Below are positions 1 to 8,891 of a stretch of DNA of 62,852 nt, piece after piece (position 1 is the first letter of the stretch; every line of letters starts with the position of its first letter). The position numbers were made by a program, and so were the translations under genes. The DNA is taken from the NCBI GenBank assembly GCA_002451165.1, contig DKBH01000051.1:1-62852 (forward strand). The letters run 5' to 3'. The stretch is from Nitrospiraceae bacterium UBA6905 (lineage in GTDB: Bacteria > Nitrospirota > Thermodesulfovibrionia > Thermodesulfovibrionales > UBA6898). Below the pieces are notes generated by a model. It ran no database searches and had not been told where the DNA came from. It was given only the letters and a program-made list of their open reading frames with translations.

Positions 1-61
<61 letters not shown>

Positions 62-74
62 AGACGTTGGTGGG

Positions 75-160
75 TGGTGGAGAGGGGAGGATTCGAACCT
101 CCGTAGGCGAAAGCCAACGGGTTTACAGCCCGTCCCCTTTGGCCACTCGGGTACCTCTCC
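75..160 (-). tRNA. tRNA-Tyr(GTA), CCA encoded
   Basis: The minus strand folds as a class II tRNA with a long variable arm. The acceptor stem GGAGAGG pairs with CCTCTCC and the anticodon loop is CTGTAAA (anticodon GTA). The terminal CCA is encoded at 77-75. Confidence 0.95.
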
Positions 161-221
161 ACAATCTTGTGTCACCGCACGCGCCCTTGCCGGACGCTCG
201 TCTTCGACACCATCGCTCATC

Positions 222-297
<76 letters not shown>

Positions 298-364
298 AAT
301 ACCTCGGTAAGATAACTTTGCCGGAAAAAGGCAATAGTAATCCTTCGGTCTTTCGCAAATAGTT

Positions 365-394
365 AATATAAATGTATGATTATAATTCAGTCAA
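365..394 (-). promoter_or_regulatory. Predicted sigma70 promoter of the tRNA array
   Basis: On the minus strand TTGACT (394-389) is followed after 18 bases by TATATT (370-365). Transcription would start near 358 and run through the Thr, Tyr and Gly tRNAs. The rest of 301-445 is AT-rich and holds no gene. Confidence 0.6.
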
Positions 395-445
395 CTATAA
401 AAAGTGGCATAAGAACATCTTATTATCGCGTTTTTCCCAATAAAA

Positions 446-1240
446 CTAAGAAATTCTCGTTCTTTGGCGTATTATCTCAAATATGATTACCCCTGCTGCG
501 ACAGAAACATTCAGCGAATTGACCCGGCCCTGCATCGGCAAGCTCACAATCCGGTCACATTGCTCTCTTACGGTCCTGCGCATACCCTCAGCTTCCGACC
601 CTATCACGAGTGCGATCGGCCCAGTGAGATCAGTTTTCCAAACGCTCACATCCCCTGCAGCTTCCGCTCCCAAAACAACAACACCGACATCCCTCATTGC
701 CCGCATCGCATGCTTTATGTTCGGTACGACGGAAATCTGAACATATTCTGAGGCACCTGCGGATGCCTTGACTGCTTCCGCAGTGAGCAAGGCAGATCGG
801 TGTGCTTGTATGACTACACCGTGCACTCCTCCAGCATCAGCCACCCTGAGAATGGAGCCGAAATTCCTCGGATCTTCAATGCCGTCAAGGATCAGGAAGA
901 GGGGCGTCTGCCTCTTCAGATGGGGGATACGGAGCAGGTCTTCAAGCTGCGCATATTCCCGAGACACGACGCGGGCGGCTATGCCCTGATGACCCTTTAC
1001 AAATCGCTCTTCGAAAAAGGATTCATCAACTTTCTTGGCCTGCACGCCCCGTCTCGCAAGAGCTTCCTCAACTGCAGCGAGCTTCTCCCTTCGGGATGAT
1101 GACAGATAAACCGCAGATATCTTTCTCCCCCCCTTGAGCGTCTCAAGCACGGGATTAAGACCGTAAACCCATTCCTCAGGAGATTTTGACCTTCCAGAAA
1201 GTTCCTTCTTTCTTGTCCTCGAGGACCACTCCTTTCTCAT
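446..1240 (-). CDS. rlmB: 23S rRNA (guanosine-2'-O-)-methyltransferase RlmB (SpoU/TrmH family)
   Basis: This 264-residue protein is a SPOUT-fold methyltransferase. It has the SpoU motif 1 (DPRNFGSILRVADAGG), motif 2 (LVIGSEAEGM) and motif 3 (SLNVSVAAG), and an N-terminal substrate-binding domain (VYGLNPVLETLKG). Family members 2'-O-methylate G2251 of 23S rRNA. The start at 1240 lies 65 bases inside the end of the cysS frame but has an AAGGAG site five bases upstream, and no other start codon occurs before the conserved N-terminus. A long translationally coupled overlap with cysS is therefore likely. TrmH-type tRNA methylation is the main alternative activity. Confidence 0.93.
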   Translation of the reverse strand: MRKEWSSRTRKKELSGRSKSPEEWVYGLNPVLETLKGGRKISAVYLSSSRREKLAAVEEALARRGVQAKKVDESFFEERFVKGHQGIAARVVSREYAQLEDLLRIPHLKRQTPLFLILDGIEDPRNFGSILRVADAGGVHGVVIQAHRSALLTAEAVKASAGASEYVQISVVPNIKHAMRAMRDVGVVVLGAEAAGDVSVWKTDLTGPIALVIGSEAEGMRRTVREQCDRIVSLPMQGRVNSLNVSVAAGVIIFEIIRQRTRIS

Positions 1241-3302
1241 CGAGCTCCTTCCTGATGGCGTCAGCCATCCCCCAGTCCTTCTGCTCTCTGGCCTTCTGCC
1301 GTTCCTGAATTTTATTCAGGATGAACCCTTCAGTGATCGTCGGACATTTATACCGCATTATTGCCCTGTTCCATGCTTCCGGCGTGCGCGTAAATATATT
1401 GAGAATGCCACCGGCTTCCTTCAAAGCATCTTCGGCCTTCCGCGTCAGGGCCATGGCCTTTGTCCCTGATGGTTTGCCATCAAGAAACTTGTTTAGCCCA
1501 CGGATAAGCTCGAATATATGGCCAATGGCAAGAGCAGTATTGAAGTCATCGTCCATGGCCCCTGACAACCGTTCCATGAACTTTCCTAAAAGTTCCTCAA
1601 ACGTCTGTTCATCAGCTGCCGCCTTTTCTTTTGCGTAGTCTTGGGCCAGAAAATCACGAATACGAGCAGAAGTCGCATAATAGCGGTCTATAGATATTTC
1701 TGCTTCCCTGAGCTGCTCATCCGAAAATTCAATGGGGCTGCGATAATGGGTCGAAAGAAGGAAAAACCTGACGACCTCGGCTTCGAACTTGTCGAGGATT
1801 TCCTTGATCGTAAAAAAGTTGCCCAGGGACTTGGACATCTTCTCTTTGTCGACCGTGATAAACCCGTTATGCACCCAGTACCGTGCAAAAGGTTTGCCGG
1901 TATACGCCTCGGACTGGGCTATCTCGTTCTCATGATGGGGAAACGCAAGGTCGGCTCCACCTCCATGGATATCAAAGGTATCACCCAGATGCTTCTGTGA
2001 CATTGCGGAACACTCTATGTGCCACCCCGGCCTTCCCGGCCCCCAGGGACTGTCCCATGCCGGCTCACCTTCTTTGGATGCCTTCCAAAGCGCAAAGTCC
2101 ATGGGATGCTTCTTTTTTTCATTCACGTCTACACGGGCCCCCGCTATCATATCATCGATTTCGCGCTTGGAAAGTTTCCCGTAGTCAGCGAATTTTTCCA
2201 CCTGGAAGTAGACATCTCCGTTCACTGCATAAGCATAGCCCTTGTCAATCAATCCCCGGGTGATATCAATAATCTCCTGGATATGCTCCGTTGCCTTCGG
2301 CTCAATATCGGCCTTGCCGACACCCAGCTGTTCCATATCGCGATAATATTCCTCTATATATTTTTTCGAAACCTCATGCCAGGATATCCCTTCCTGCTTC
2401 GCCCGGTTAATAATCTTGTCATCAATATCCGTAAAGTTCTTTACAAACGTCACCTTATATCCCCGGTAGACCAGATATCTTCGCATGATATCGAAGACGA
2501 TAGCACTCCGTGCATGCCCAATATGGCAGTGGTCATAGACCGTTATACCGCATACATACATCCTCACCTGCCCCGGCACGACAGGAACAAAATCTTCCTT
2601 CTTGCCGCTGAGGGTATTGTAAAGCCTCATTCTTCCTCCTTTGTGCATGGAGCCTTCTGCGGCCTCTATTTTCCTGGATAACTCTGCAAGTCGCGTTTCC
2701 AGTTCTCGTATCTTTTCACTCGTTGGATCAGGGAAATAATCCATGACCTCAACAAGACCTTCCTCCGTAGTCATCCGTATAATCTTTTTTCGCGTGATCC
2801 TGCCCGGCACGCCTACGCATATCGCATTGTCCGGGACCGGTTTCAAGATAACCGAATTTGCACCGATCACTGAGTTGCTGCCGATTCTGATTGCACCGAG
2901 TATCTTGGCACCTGCGCCTACCGTGACTCTGTCGCCAAGTGTAGGATGGCGCTTGCCCTTCTCCTTACCTGTGCCGCCCAGAGTGACTCCCTGGTAGAGC
3001 AGACAATTCCTGCCTATTTCCGCTGTTTCACCGATTACTACCCCCATGCCGTGGTCGATAAAGAATCCCGCCCCGATTCGGGCTGCCGGATGTATCTCGA
3101 TGCCAGTGAGAAAGCGCGCTAGATGCGAAAGCAGCCGGGGAATGACCGGCACCTTTGCGTTCCAGAGGACATGATTGATCCGGTGCAGACAGATCGCGTG
3201 AAACCCGGGATAGGCAAAGATGACTTCAAGGCCGCTCCTTGCTGCAGGATCTCTTTCAAAGACGGCCTTGTAGTCTTGCTGTATAAACCTCCAGAATCCC
3301 AT
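1176..3302 (-). CDS. cysS: Serine O-acetyltransferase fused in frame to cysteinyl-tRNA synthetase (CysE-CysS)
   Basis: One uninterrupted frame of 708 residues. Residues about 1-205 are CysE: an N-terminal helical domain, then a left-handed beta-helix with hexapeptide repeats and the active-site region FIDHGMGVVIGETAEIG. A short coiled coil (SEKIRELETRLAELSRKIE) follows. From MRLYNTLSG at 2630 the remaining 484 residues are a full-length class I CysRS, with the Zn/HIGH region (CGITVYDHCHIGHARS) and the KMSKS loop. CysE makes O-acetylserine; CysS charges tRNA-Cys. An AAAGGAGG site precedes the internal ATG, so CysS could also be made alone. The start at 3302 was chosen because MGFWRFIQQD begins the conserved domain; an upstream ATG at 3323 is possible. 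Firmicutes usually keep cysE and cysS as adjacent separate genes. Confidence 0.9.
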   Translation of the reverse strand: MGFWRFIQQDYKAVFERDPAARSGLEVIFAYPGFHAICLHRINHVLWNAKVPVIPRLLSHLARFLTGIEIHPAARIGAGFFIDHGMGVVIGETAEIGRNCLLYQGVTLGGTGKEKGKRHPTLGDRVTVGAGAKILGAIRIGSNSVIGANSVILKPVPDNAICVGVPGRITRKKIIRMTTEEGLVEVMDYFPDPTSEKIRELETRLAELSRKIEAAEGSMHKGGRMRLYNTLSGKKEDFVPVVPGQVRMYVCGITVYDHCHIGHARSAIVFDIMRRYLVYRGYKVTFVKNFTDIDDKIINRAKQEGISWHEVSKKYIEEYYRDMEQLGVGKADIEPKATEHIQEIIDITRGLIDKGYAYAVNGDVYFQVEKFADYGKLSKREIDDMIAGARVDVNEKKKHPMDFALWKASKEGEPAWDSPWGPGRPGWHIECSAMSQKHLGDTFDIHGGGADLAFPHHENEIAQSEAYTGKPFARYWVHNGFITVDKEKMSKSLGNFFTIKEILDKFEAEVVRFFLLSTHYRSPIEFSDEQLREAEISIDRYYATSARIRDFLAQDYAKEKAAADEQTFEELLGKFMERLSGAMDDDFNTALAIGHIFELIRGLNKFLDGKPSGTKAMALTRKAEDALKEAGGILNIFTRTPEAWNRAIMRYKCPTITEGFILNKIQERQKAREQKDWGMADAIRKELDEKGVVLEDKKEGTFWKVKIS
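2628..2643 (-). promoter_or_regulatory. Internal ribosome binding site and start codon of the cysS part
   Basis: Minus strand AAAGGAGGAAGA stands directly before ATG at 2630-2628. It is among the strongest Shine-Dalgarno matches in the window and lies inside the open cysE-cysS frame. The glycine pair just ahead of MRLYN is encoded by the site itself. Confidence 0.75.
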
Positions 3303-3341
3303 TATTTGAAGCCTATTATACATAAAAAAACACGGCAACTG

Positions 3342-3350
3342 TGGTAATAT
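3342..3350 (+). promoter_or_regulatory. Extended -10 element immediately ahead of the HEAT gene
   Basis: TGG-TAATAT matches an extended -10 (TGnTATAAT-like) and ends six bases before the ATG at 3357. No clear -35 is present. If used, the transcript would begin at or next to the start codon, which fits the absence of a Shine-Dalgarno sequence. Confidence 0.45.
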
Positions 3351-3356
3351 TCTGTC

Positions 3357-3764
3357 ATGCAGAGGGGGCATGAGACCGATCTTCTTCAGATGATATCAGA
3401 CTATATGGAGAACGGTTTCCTTGAAAATATCATCGACATGTTCAGACATGACGCATCTCTCTACCTGCTCGTGGGCAAATTGATCCAGGACACGAGGGTC
3501 AGGGTCAGGCTCGGTGTCACTGCTCTTATGGAAGAATTAAAAGAAAAAGACCGGGGCCATGTGATTCTCGCCCAGGAGAACCTTCTGCCACTCCTTTATC
3601 ATCCTGACGCGGTGGTCCGCGGCGATGCAGCTAACCTTGTCGGTCTCGTGGGCGACAGCACATCGCTCCCCCGCCTGAAGGAGCTTACGGAAGATGAGAA
3701 TGGCAATGTGCGGATCATTGCCCGTGAGGCAGTACAGGCCCTGGAATCAGATCCTGCTCAGTAA
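3357..3764 (+). CDS. Small HEAT-repeat protein
   Basis: A 135-residue all-helical protein. Two HEAT/PBS-lyase-type repeats are visible in the C-terminal half (AVVRGDAANLVGLVGDST and GNVRIIAREAVQALES), preceded by further helical pairs (TRVRVRLGVTALMEELKEK). No signal peptide or catalytic motif is seen. It is divergent from cysE-cysS and its last 18 bases overlap the 3' end of ispF in convergent orientation. Such repeats usually mediate protein contacts; the partner is unknown. The start lacks a Shine-Dalgarno and sits six bases after a -10-like element. Confidence 0.82.
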   Translation: MQRGHETDLLQMISDYMENGFLENIIDMFRHDASLYLLVGKLIQDTRVRVRLGVTALMEELKEKDRGHVILAQENLLPLLYHPDAVVRGDAANLVGLVGDSTSLPRLKELTEDENGNVRIIAREAVQALESDPAQ

Positions 3765-4217
3765 ACAGATTGCCTGCGCTGCAATGCCCTCGCCGCGCCC
3801 GACAAAGCCCATGCGTTCATTGGTCTTTGCCTTTATGTTGATCGTGCCGGCGGGTATACCCGCACGTGACAGGGCTGATTTCATGTTCTCGATGAAGGGG
3901 GATATCTTCGGTCTTTCCGCGATGACGGTCGAATCAATCCAGGATATGGCGTATCCGTTCATTCTGGCCTCATCGATTACATATTTCAGGAGCTCCGTGC
4001 TCACGGCACCTTTCCACCTCGAGTCAGTATCCGGGAAAAGTTTGCCGATATCCCCCAGCCCTACAGCTCCGATAATTGCGTCCATAATCGCATGGCAGAG
4101 GACATCGGCATCGGAATGGCCAAGGAGCCCCTTTTCAAAGGGAATTTCAACGCCACCGATAACCAGCCTTCTACCCTCGACAAGCCGGTGAGAGTCGAAT
4201 CCAATGCCGATCCTCAT
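3747..4217 (-). CDS. ispF: 2-C-methyl-D-erythritol 2,4-cyclodiphosphate synthase
   Basis: A 156-residue protein, the normal family length. It catalyses CMP release and cyclisation in the MEP isoprenoid pathway. The zinc-site motif GFDSHRL near residue 6 and the GHSDADVLCHAIMDA segment are intact, as is the C-terminal TNERMGFVGRGEGIAAQA. Its ATG overlaps the ispD stop by four bases, so the two genes are translationally coupled. Its 3' end overlaps the HEAT gene by 18 bases. Confidence 0.97.
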   Translation of the reverse strand: MRIGIGFDSHRLVEGRRLVIGGVEIPFEKGLLGHSDADVLCHAIMDAIIGAVGLGDIGKLFPDTDSRWKGAVSTELLKYVIDEARMNGYAISWIDSTVIAERPKISPFIENMKSALSRAGIPAGTINIKAKTNERMGFVGRGEGIAAQAICLLSRI

Positions 4218-4912
4218 GGCGCCTCTCTCGGCATCTTCAGGAAGGCCTCGGCAATGACAAGGTCTTCAGGAGTTGTAACCTTTATATTGGTATAGCTGCC
4301 TGCTACCACGCCGATCTTCCCCCCATTCCACTCAACAAGAGCGGCATCATCCGTGGCGTAGTATGCCTCTTTCATCGCACGCTCATAGGCATCAAGAAGG
4401 GGTTGATAGAAAAAGATCTGTGGGGTCTGTACCGCGATGAGAGTATCCCGTTTCAACGTTTGACGGACGATACCGTCGGCAACCTGCTTTATCGTATCTT
4501 TTGGCGGTAATCCGACCACCACGCCATCGCATCCGCTAAGTGCATGCACAGCCCTCAGCACCATTCCCGCCCCAAGCAGCGGCCGCACTCCGTCATGGAT
4601 AAGCACCAGCGATGTTTTTTCCCTTATAAAATGAAGTGCGTTGTAGACGGAATCCTGCCGTTCCCTGCCTCCCGGCGCTATGCGCCGAACCTTCGTGATC
4701 CTATTTCGGCTGATAAGCTCCATACCGCCCTCTATGTCAGACTCCTTGAGCACGGGGATAATCTCCCCGACCTCTGCAATGTTCTCAAATACTTCAAGGG
4801 CCCAAAGGATCACCGCCTTGCCGCCGAGCATCGCAAACGGCTTGTTCCGGTCTTCCCCGAACCTTCTGCCGAGACCGGCTGCAGGTACAATTGCAACGAC
4901 CTTATGCTTCAC
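4214..4912 (-). CDS. ispD: 2-C-methyl-D-erythritol 4-phosphate cytidylyltransferase
   Basis: A 232-residue protein of normal length. It transfers CMP to MEP, two steps before IspF. The N-terminal nucleotide-binding signature PAAGLGRRFG with a following Lys, the LIHDGVRPL motif and the C-terminal NIKVTTPEDLVIAEA are present. It forms an operon with the upstream YacL-type gene (23-base gap) and ispF. The order yacL-ispD-ispF-cysE-cysS-rlmB is the same as in many Firmicutes. Confidence 0.97.
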   Translation of the reverse strand: MKHKVVAIVPAAGLGRRFGEDRNKPFAMLGGKAVILWALEVFENIAEVGEIIPVLKESDIEGGMELISRNRITKVRRIAPGGRERQDSVYNALHFIREKTSLVLIHDGVRPLLGAGMVLRAVHALSGCDGVVVGLPPKDTIKQVADGIVRQTLKRDTLIAVQTPQIFFYQPLLDAYERAMKEAYYATDDAALVEWNGGKIGVVAGSYTNIKVTTPEDLVIAEAFLKMPREAP

Positions 4913-4935
4913 TGAACACCGGGCGGCATCTGAGA

Positions 4936-5943
4936 TTACTTGCCTGTCCTGATATCATCCCTCTCATTATCCTCTCGTGCACGTGCGAATATCATCCTCC
5001 CTGCGGTGGTCTGGAGCACACTCGTTACCGCCACTTCAATGTTCCTTCCAATAAGTTTTCGTCCATTCTCCACAACCACCATGGTCCCGTCATCAAGATA
5101 GGCCACTCCCTGGTTATATTCTTTTCCTTCCTTGAGAACAAAGACCTTCATGGATTCTCCCGGAAGAACTACTGGCTTCAGCGAGTTTGCAAGCTCGTTG
5201 ATATTGAGCACGGTAACTCCCTGAAGCTGCGCTACCTTATTGAGGTTGAAGTCGTTGGTGATAACCGCTGCATTCATAAGCTGCGCAAGGGCCACCAGCT
5301 TCGCATCGACCTCCTTTATCTTTGAAAAGTCTTCCTCGACGATCCTCACCGTGATGTTGGACATCTTCTGAATACGCTGTAGCACATCAAGCCCTCTCCT
5401 TCCCCTGGCCCGTTTCATGGATTCCGGGGAATCTGCGATATGCTGAAGTTCCTGCAGGATAAACTGAGGGACAATGAAAACACCATCAATAAACCCCGCC
5501 TCACAGACGTCGGCGATACGTCCATCAATGATCACGCTCGTGTCGAGTATCTTGAGGCTCTCTTCAAATCCTCTGCCGCGAAGAATTCCGAGGAGTCCCG
5601 GGAGCGTTAATCCCTTGCCGCGCCTCAGCCCTACCAGGAGCCCTCCGTAACCGAAGATCCCCCTGATCGCAAACGTCGACAGCAATCCCGCATCGTCCTG
5701 CAAAAGGAGATGCAGCGGCGCCAGGAAGAGCATTGCGAAGAAAAGACCGGCGGCAAGACCTATGAGCCCCCCCACGAGTGTCCCGAAATCCACTTTTCTG
5801 AGTATCAGGTCTGAAAATACCGTGATGATACCAAATGCTGTGCCGAGGGTAAGCCCGAAGAGTGCGTATTCCTGACGGTAGCCAAGCAGAAATCCGGAAA
5901 GTGCAAAAAGCACAAGGACTGCGCCCTTCGCAATCATGAGCAT
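4936..5943 (-). CDS. YacL-type membrane PIN/TRAM domain protein
   Basis: A 335-residue protein. The N-terminal 110 residues hold about four hydrophobic segments. A PIN domain follows, with acidic residues in KILDTSVIIDGRIAD, an E in FILQEL and D in AVITNDFNLNKVA. A TRAM domain closes the protein (VFVLKEGKEYNQGVAYLDDG). PIN domains are usually metal-dependent RNases and TRAM domains bind RNA. The exact target of the YacL family is not established. A GGGAGG site stands 8-9 bases before the ATG at 5943. Confidence 0.9.
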   Translation of the reverse strand: MLMIAKGAVLVLFALSGFLLGYRQEYALFGLTLGTAFGIITVFSDLILRKVDFGTLVGGLIGLAAGLFFAMLFLAPLHLLLQDDAGLLSTFAIRGIFGYGGLLVGLRRGKGLTLPGLLGILRGRGFEESLKILDTSVIIDGRIADVCEAGFIDGVFIVPQFILQELQHIADSPESMKRARGRRGLDVLQRIQKMSNITVRIVEEDFSKIKEVDAKLVALAQLMNAAVITNDFNLNKVAQLQGVTVLNINELANSLKPVVLPGESMKVFVLKEGKEYNQGVAYLDDGTMVVVENGRKLIGRNIEVAVTSVLQTTAGRMIFARAREDNERDDIRTGK

Positions 5944-5959
5944 ACTGCGACCTCCCGCG

Positions 5960-5982
5960 AAAAAAAGGGGCTTGCTCCCCTT
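5960..5982 (-). terminator. Intrinsic terminator or attenuator between htrA and the yacL-type gene
   Basis: On the minus strand AAGGGG-agcaag-CCCCTT runs into an uninterrupted T tract. It ends only about 17 bases before the yacL ribosome binding site, with no obvious promoter in between. It may therefore attenuate rather than fully separate the two genes. Confidence 0.6.
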
Positions 5983-6079
5983 CTATCTGTTTTTTTGCAG
6001 AATATTACAGCTCGAAAATCGGCCGGGACATCCAACAAGCCTCGTAATGCACCTCCGCAAATTGCCAGGCCGAGCAGGG

Positions 6080-7549
6080 TCAGTCAGCCCTTACCGTCAC
6101 GTAAAATTTCCTGCCACCCCGGTTGACGAAAAGGAGGACCGGATCTCCGGACCGAATACCGTCAATAGCCTTGGTATAATCACTCAGTCCTTCTATCTTT
6201 TTCCTGTCGACTTCCTGGATTACATCGCCCTTCCGTATCCCCGCCTCTTCAGCCGAACTGCCGGTATCAACCCTTACAACGACAACACCTCGCTCATCCT
6301 TATGAAGACCGAGCTGTCGCGCTATCTCGCGCGAAAGGTCCATCACCGTTATTCCGGAAAGCCCCTCAAGGTCGGAATCCTCCGGGGTGCTGCCAGGAAC
6401 AGCCTCTGATGCATCCTTGGGAAGCTGCATAATCAGGACCTTCATATTATATTCCTTGCCCGCCCTTGAGATCGTGACGGGGACTTCGCTCCCCACCTTG
6501 CTCTGGGCAACCATGTTTCTGAGGGCACCGACGTCTGTGATCTTCTTGCCGTTATACGCGAGGATTATATCACCCCTCTTGATGCCTGCCTTTTCGGCAG
6601 GACTTCCCTTGGCAACGTCTCCGATAAGAGCTCCCTTTTCATCCTTCAGTCCAAACTTCTGCGCAAGTTCGGGGGTAAGCTCTTGGATGCTAACGCCGAG
6701 CCAGCCCCGGATCACCTTGCCCTTCTGCACCAGCTGATTCATCCCAAGACGTGCCATATTGCTGGGGACGGCAAATCCAATTCCCTGATATCCCCCGGAG
6801 CGGGAAAAGATCGCCGTATTGATCCCAATGAGCTCTCCCCTGATATTCACCAGCGGACCTCCCGAATTCCCGGGATTGATGGCAGCATCGGTCTGAATAA
6901 AGTCCTCATAATCAGCGATGCCGACATTGGCCCTGCCAACCGCGCTGATAATACCCATGGTGACTGTATGACTCAGACCATAGGGATTTCCGATAGCCAG
7001 AACGAATTCACCCACTTGCAGGCCGTCCGAGTCGCCCCAGGGCGCGGCACGCAGGTTATCTGCATCGATCTTTACAACAGCGATATCGGTCTTGGTGTCA
7101 GCACCGATGATCTTTGCCTTGAACGAGCGCTTGTCAACAAGCGTCACCCTGATCTCATCAGCCTGTTCCACAACATGGTTGTTCGTAATGATATAGCCGT
7201 CAGCACTCACAATGACGCCGGAACCGAGGCTCTGCTCTTTCCATTTCTTCGGCATCCTAAAGTTCCGGAACGGGTTGAACAGGTCGAACAATGGATCATC
7301 GGAAAAAGGGCCGGCATCCCTCCGTACGACCTTGGTCGTTGATATGTTCACAACGCTGGGGGATATTGCACTTGCGATCTCCGAAAACGCCTTGCTTGTC
7401 TCAATGATTTGCCGCTGGACATGGGGGGTGGTTACGGGTGCGAATCCTTTCTGGGAAATGTTCACTTTTTCCAGAAAATAGAATGAGATGCCCCCGATGA
7501 GGATTCCGATGAGAAGAAAGAGGATGATAGTGCCTATTCTGCTTTTCAT
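6080..7549 (-). CDS. Periplasmic serine protease, HtrA/DegP family
   Basis: A 489-residue protein. An uncleaved-looking N-terminal hydrophobic segment (about residues 7-25) anchors or exports it. The trypsin-like domain has the full triad: His125 in TNNHVV, Asp155 in TKTDIAV and Ser229 in GNSGGPL. Two PDZ domains follow (about 285-375 and 395-485). It degrades or refolds damaged envelope proteins. Its predicted promoter ends nine bases before the ATG, so the mRNA is probably leaderless; no Shine-Dalgarno is present. DegP, DegQ or DegS cannot be told apart, though two PDZ domains argue against DegS. Confidence 0.94.
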   Translation of the reverse strand: MKSRIGTIILFLLIGILIGGISFYFLEKVNISQKGFAPVTTPHVQRQIIETSKAFSEIASAISPSVVNISTTKVVRRDAGPFSDDPLFDLFNPFRNFRMPKKWKEQSLGSGVIVSADGYIITNNHVVEQADEIRVTLVDKRSFKAKIIGADTKTDIAVVKIDADNLRAAPWGDSDGLQVGEFVLAIGNPYGLSHTVTMGIISAVGRANVGIADYEDFIQTDAAINPGNSGGPLVNIRGELIGINTAIFSRSGGYQGIGFAVPSNMARLGMNQLVQKGKVIRGWLGVSIQELTPELAQKFGLKDEKGALIGDVAKGSPAEKAGIKRGDIILAYNGKKITDVGALRNMVAQSKVGSEVPVTISRAGKEYNMKVLIMQLPKDASEAVPGSTPEDSDLEGLSGITVMDLSREIARQLGLHKDERGVVVVRVDTGSSAEEAGIRKGDVIQEVDRKKIEGLSDYTKAIDGIRSGDPVLLFVNRGGRKFYVTVRAD

Positions 7550-7558
7550 GCCAGTTTC

Positions 7559-7587
7559 ATTATAATGGTCTGCCGGTATGTTGTAAA
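7559..7587 (-). promoter_or_regulatory. Predicted sigma70 promoter of the htrA-like gene
   Basis: TTTACA (7587-7582), 17 bases, TATAAT (7564-7559) on the minus strand. The -10 hexamer ends nine bases before the ATG at 7549, giving a predicted leader of 0-3 bases. Confidence 0.65.
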
Positions 7588-7597
7588 GTGTACGTCC

Positions 7598-7627
7598 TTG
7601 ACAAATACCCGGTTCTAATGCTAATTT
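7598..7627 (+). promoter_or_regulatory. Predicted sigma70 promoter of the aminotransferase-serA genes
   Basis: TTGACA (7598-7603), 18 bases, TAATTT (7622-7627). Transcription would start near 7634 and leave a leader of about 100 bases, which contains a small hairpin (CTCAG-aaaga-CTGAG). It is divergent from the htrA promoter. Confidence 0.5.
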
Positions 7628-7736
7628 TCAAAGCTCAGAAAGACTGAGAATCCAGGGGTTGGGATCACTAACTTGTCCTTTCCGTCCGTCATCAGTCCCA
7701 AAAATACATCCCTGCGCAGAAATTGGGAGGTTTCTT

Positions 7737-8876
7737 ATGATGAAGCGGTATCTCTTGGCGCCGGGACCTACGCCGGTCCCACCGGAAGCTTTGCTGGCTA
7801 TGGCTATGCCGATCATACACCATCGCGCTCCGGATTTTCTGCCGGTGCTCGAATCTGCAAAAAAGGGCCTTCAGTGGCTGTACCAGACAAAGAACGATGT
7901 GCTGATCATCTGCTCCACCGGAACGGGTGGCATGGTGGGGTCCGTCAACAATTTTTTCAGCCCCGGCGACAATGCTCTTGTCATCAACGCCGGAAACTTC
8001 GGGGAACGCTGGACCAAAATCTGTAAATCCTACAGGCTTTCGGTTGAAGAAATCAAAATAGACTGGGGCTACTGCGTAAGGCCCGAGGATATTGAAACTG
8101 CGTTGAAAAAGAACCCTTCTATCAAAGGCGTGTTTGTCCAGGCATCAGAGACCTCGACCGGCGTCTACCATGACATCCAGGCGATAGCCTCTGTGGTGAG
8201 GAAATATGACAATACTATCCTGGTAGTGGACGCCATTTCTGCACTCGTGGCACATGATCTGAAAATGGACGAATGGGGTATCGATGTCCTCATCGGCGGC
8301 TCGCAAAAAGGCCTCATGCTTCCGCCCGGCCTGGCCTTTGTCGGCGTTAGCCAGAAGGCATGGAAGTTTGCCGAGGTTGCGACGTCACCCAACTTCTACT
8401 TCAATTTCAGGAAAGAACGTGAGTCCCTCGCTAAAAACCAGACGAGCTTCACGTCGCCGGTATCTCTTATCATCGGACTCAATGAGTGCCTGAGGTTGCT
8501 CCAGTCTGAAGGTCTGGAACATGCGTTCAGGAGACATGCACGTCTAGCGCATGCTACCCGCGAAGCGGTAAAGGCGATTGGTCTTGAAATGTTTACGAAA
8601 GAATCACCGAGCAACTCGGTGACGGCCATCATCGCTCCAAAAGACATGGACGGGCAGGAGATATATAAGAACCTTAGGGTAAAATACGGCATTACCGCAG
8701 CTGGAGGCCAGGGGCAGGCAAAAGGAAAGATCTTTAGGATAGCCCATCTCGGATATGCCGATACCTTCGATACGATCACGGCGATTGCGGGCGTTGAGAT
8801 GGTGCTCAAAGGCATGGGCTATCCTGTCAAGCTGGGAGCAGGGGTTTCCGTTGCCCAGGAACTCTTAATGGTATAG
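7737..8876 (+). CDS. Class V PLP-dependent aminotransferase (alanine-glyoxylate/serine-pyruvate type)
   Basis: A 379-residue fold-type I aminotransferase. The N-terminus LLAPGPTPVPP, the STGTGGMVGSVNN segment that binds the cofactor phosphate, the Asp of LVVDAISAL and the PLP lysine in GGSQKGLMLPPG are all present. The start at 7737 follows GGGAGG by six bases; in-frame codons upstream to 7659 have no such site. It is followed at 16 bases by serA, so the pair is probably an operon. A role in serine, glyoxylate or phosphoserine transamination is inferred from this neighbour; the exact substrate cannot be read from sequence. Confidence 0.92.
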   Translation: MMKRYLLAPGPTPVPPEALLAMAMPIIHHRAPDFLPVLESAKKGLQWLYQTKNDVLIICSTGTGGMVGSVNNFFSPGDNALVINAGNFGERWTKICKSYRLSVEEIKIDWGYCVRPEDIETALKKNPSIKGVFVQASETSTGVYHDIQAIASVVRKYDNTILVVDAISALVAHDLKMDEWGIDVLIGGSQKGLMLPPGLAFVGVSQKAWKFAEVATSPNFYFNFRKERESLAKNQTSFTSPVSLIIGLNECLRLLQSEGLEHAFRRHARLAHATREAVKAIGLEMFTKESPSNSVTAIIAPKDMDGQEIYKNLRVKYGITAAGGQGQAKGKIFRIAHLGYADTFDTITAIAGVEMVLKGMGYPVKLGAGVSVAQELLMV

Positions 8877-8891
8877 GAGGCAAGGAGAGGC

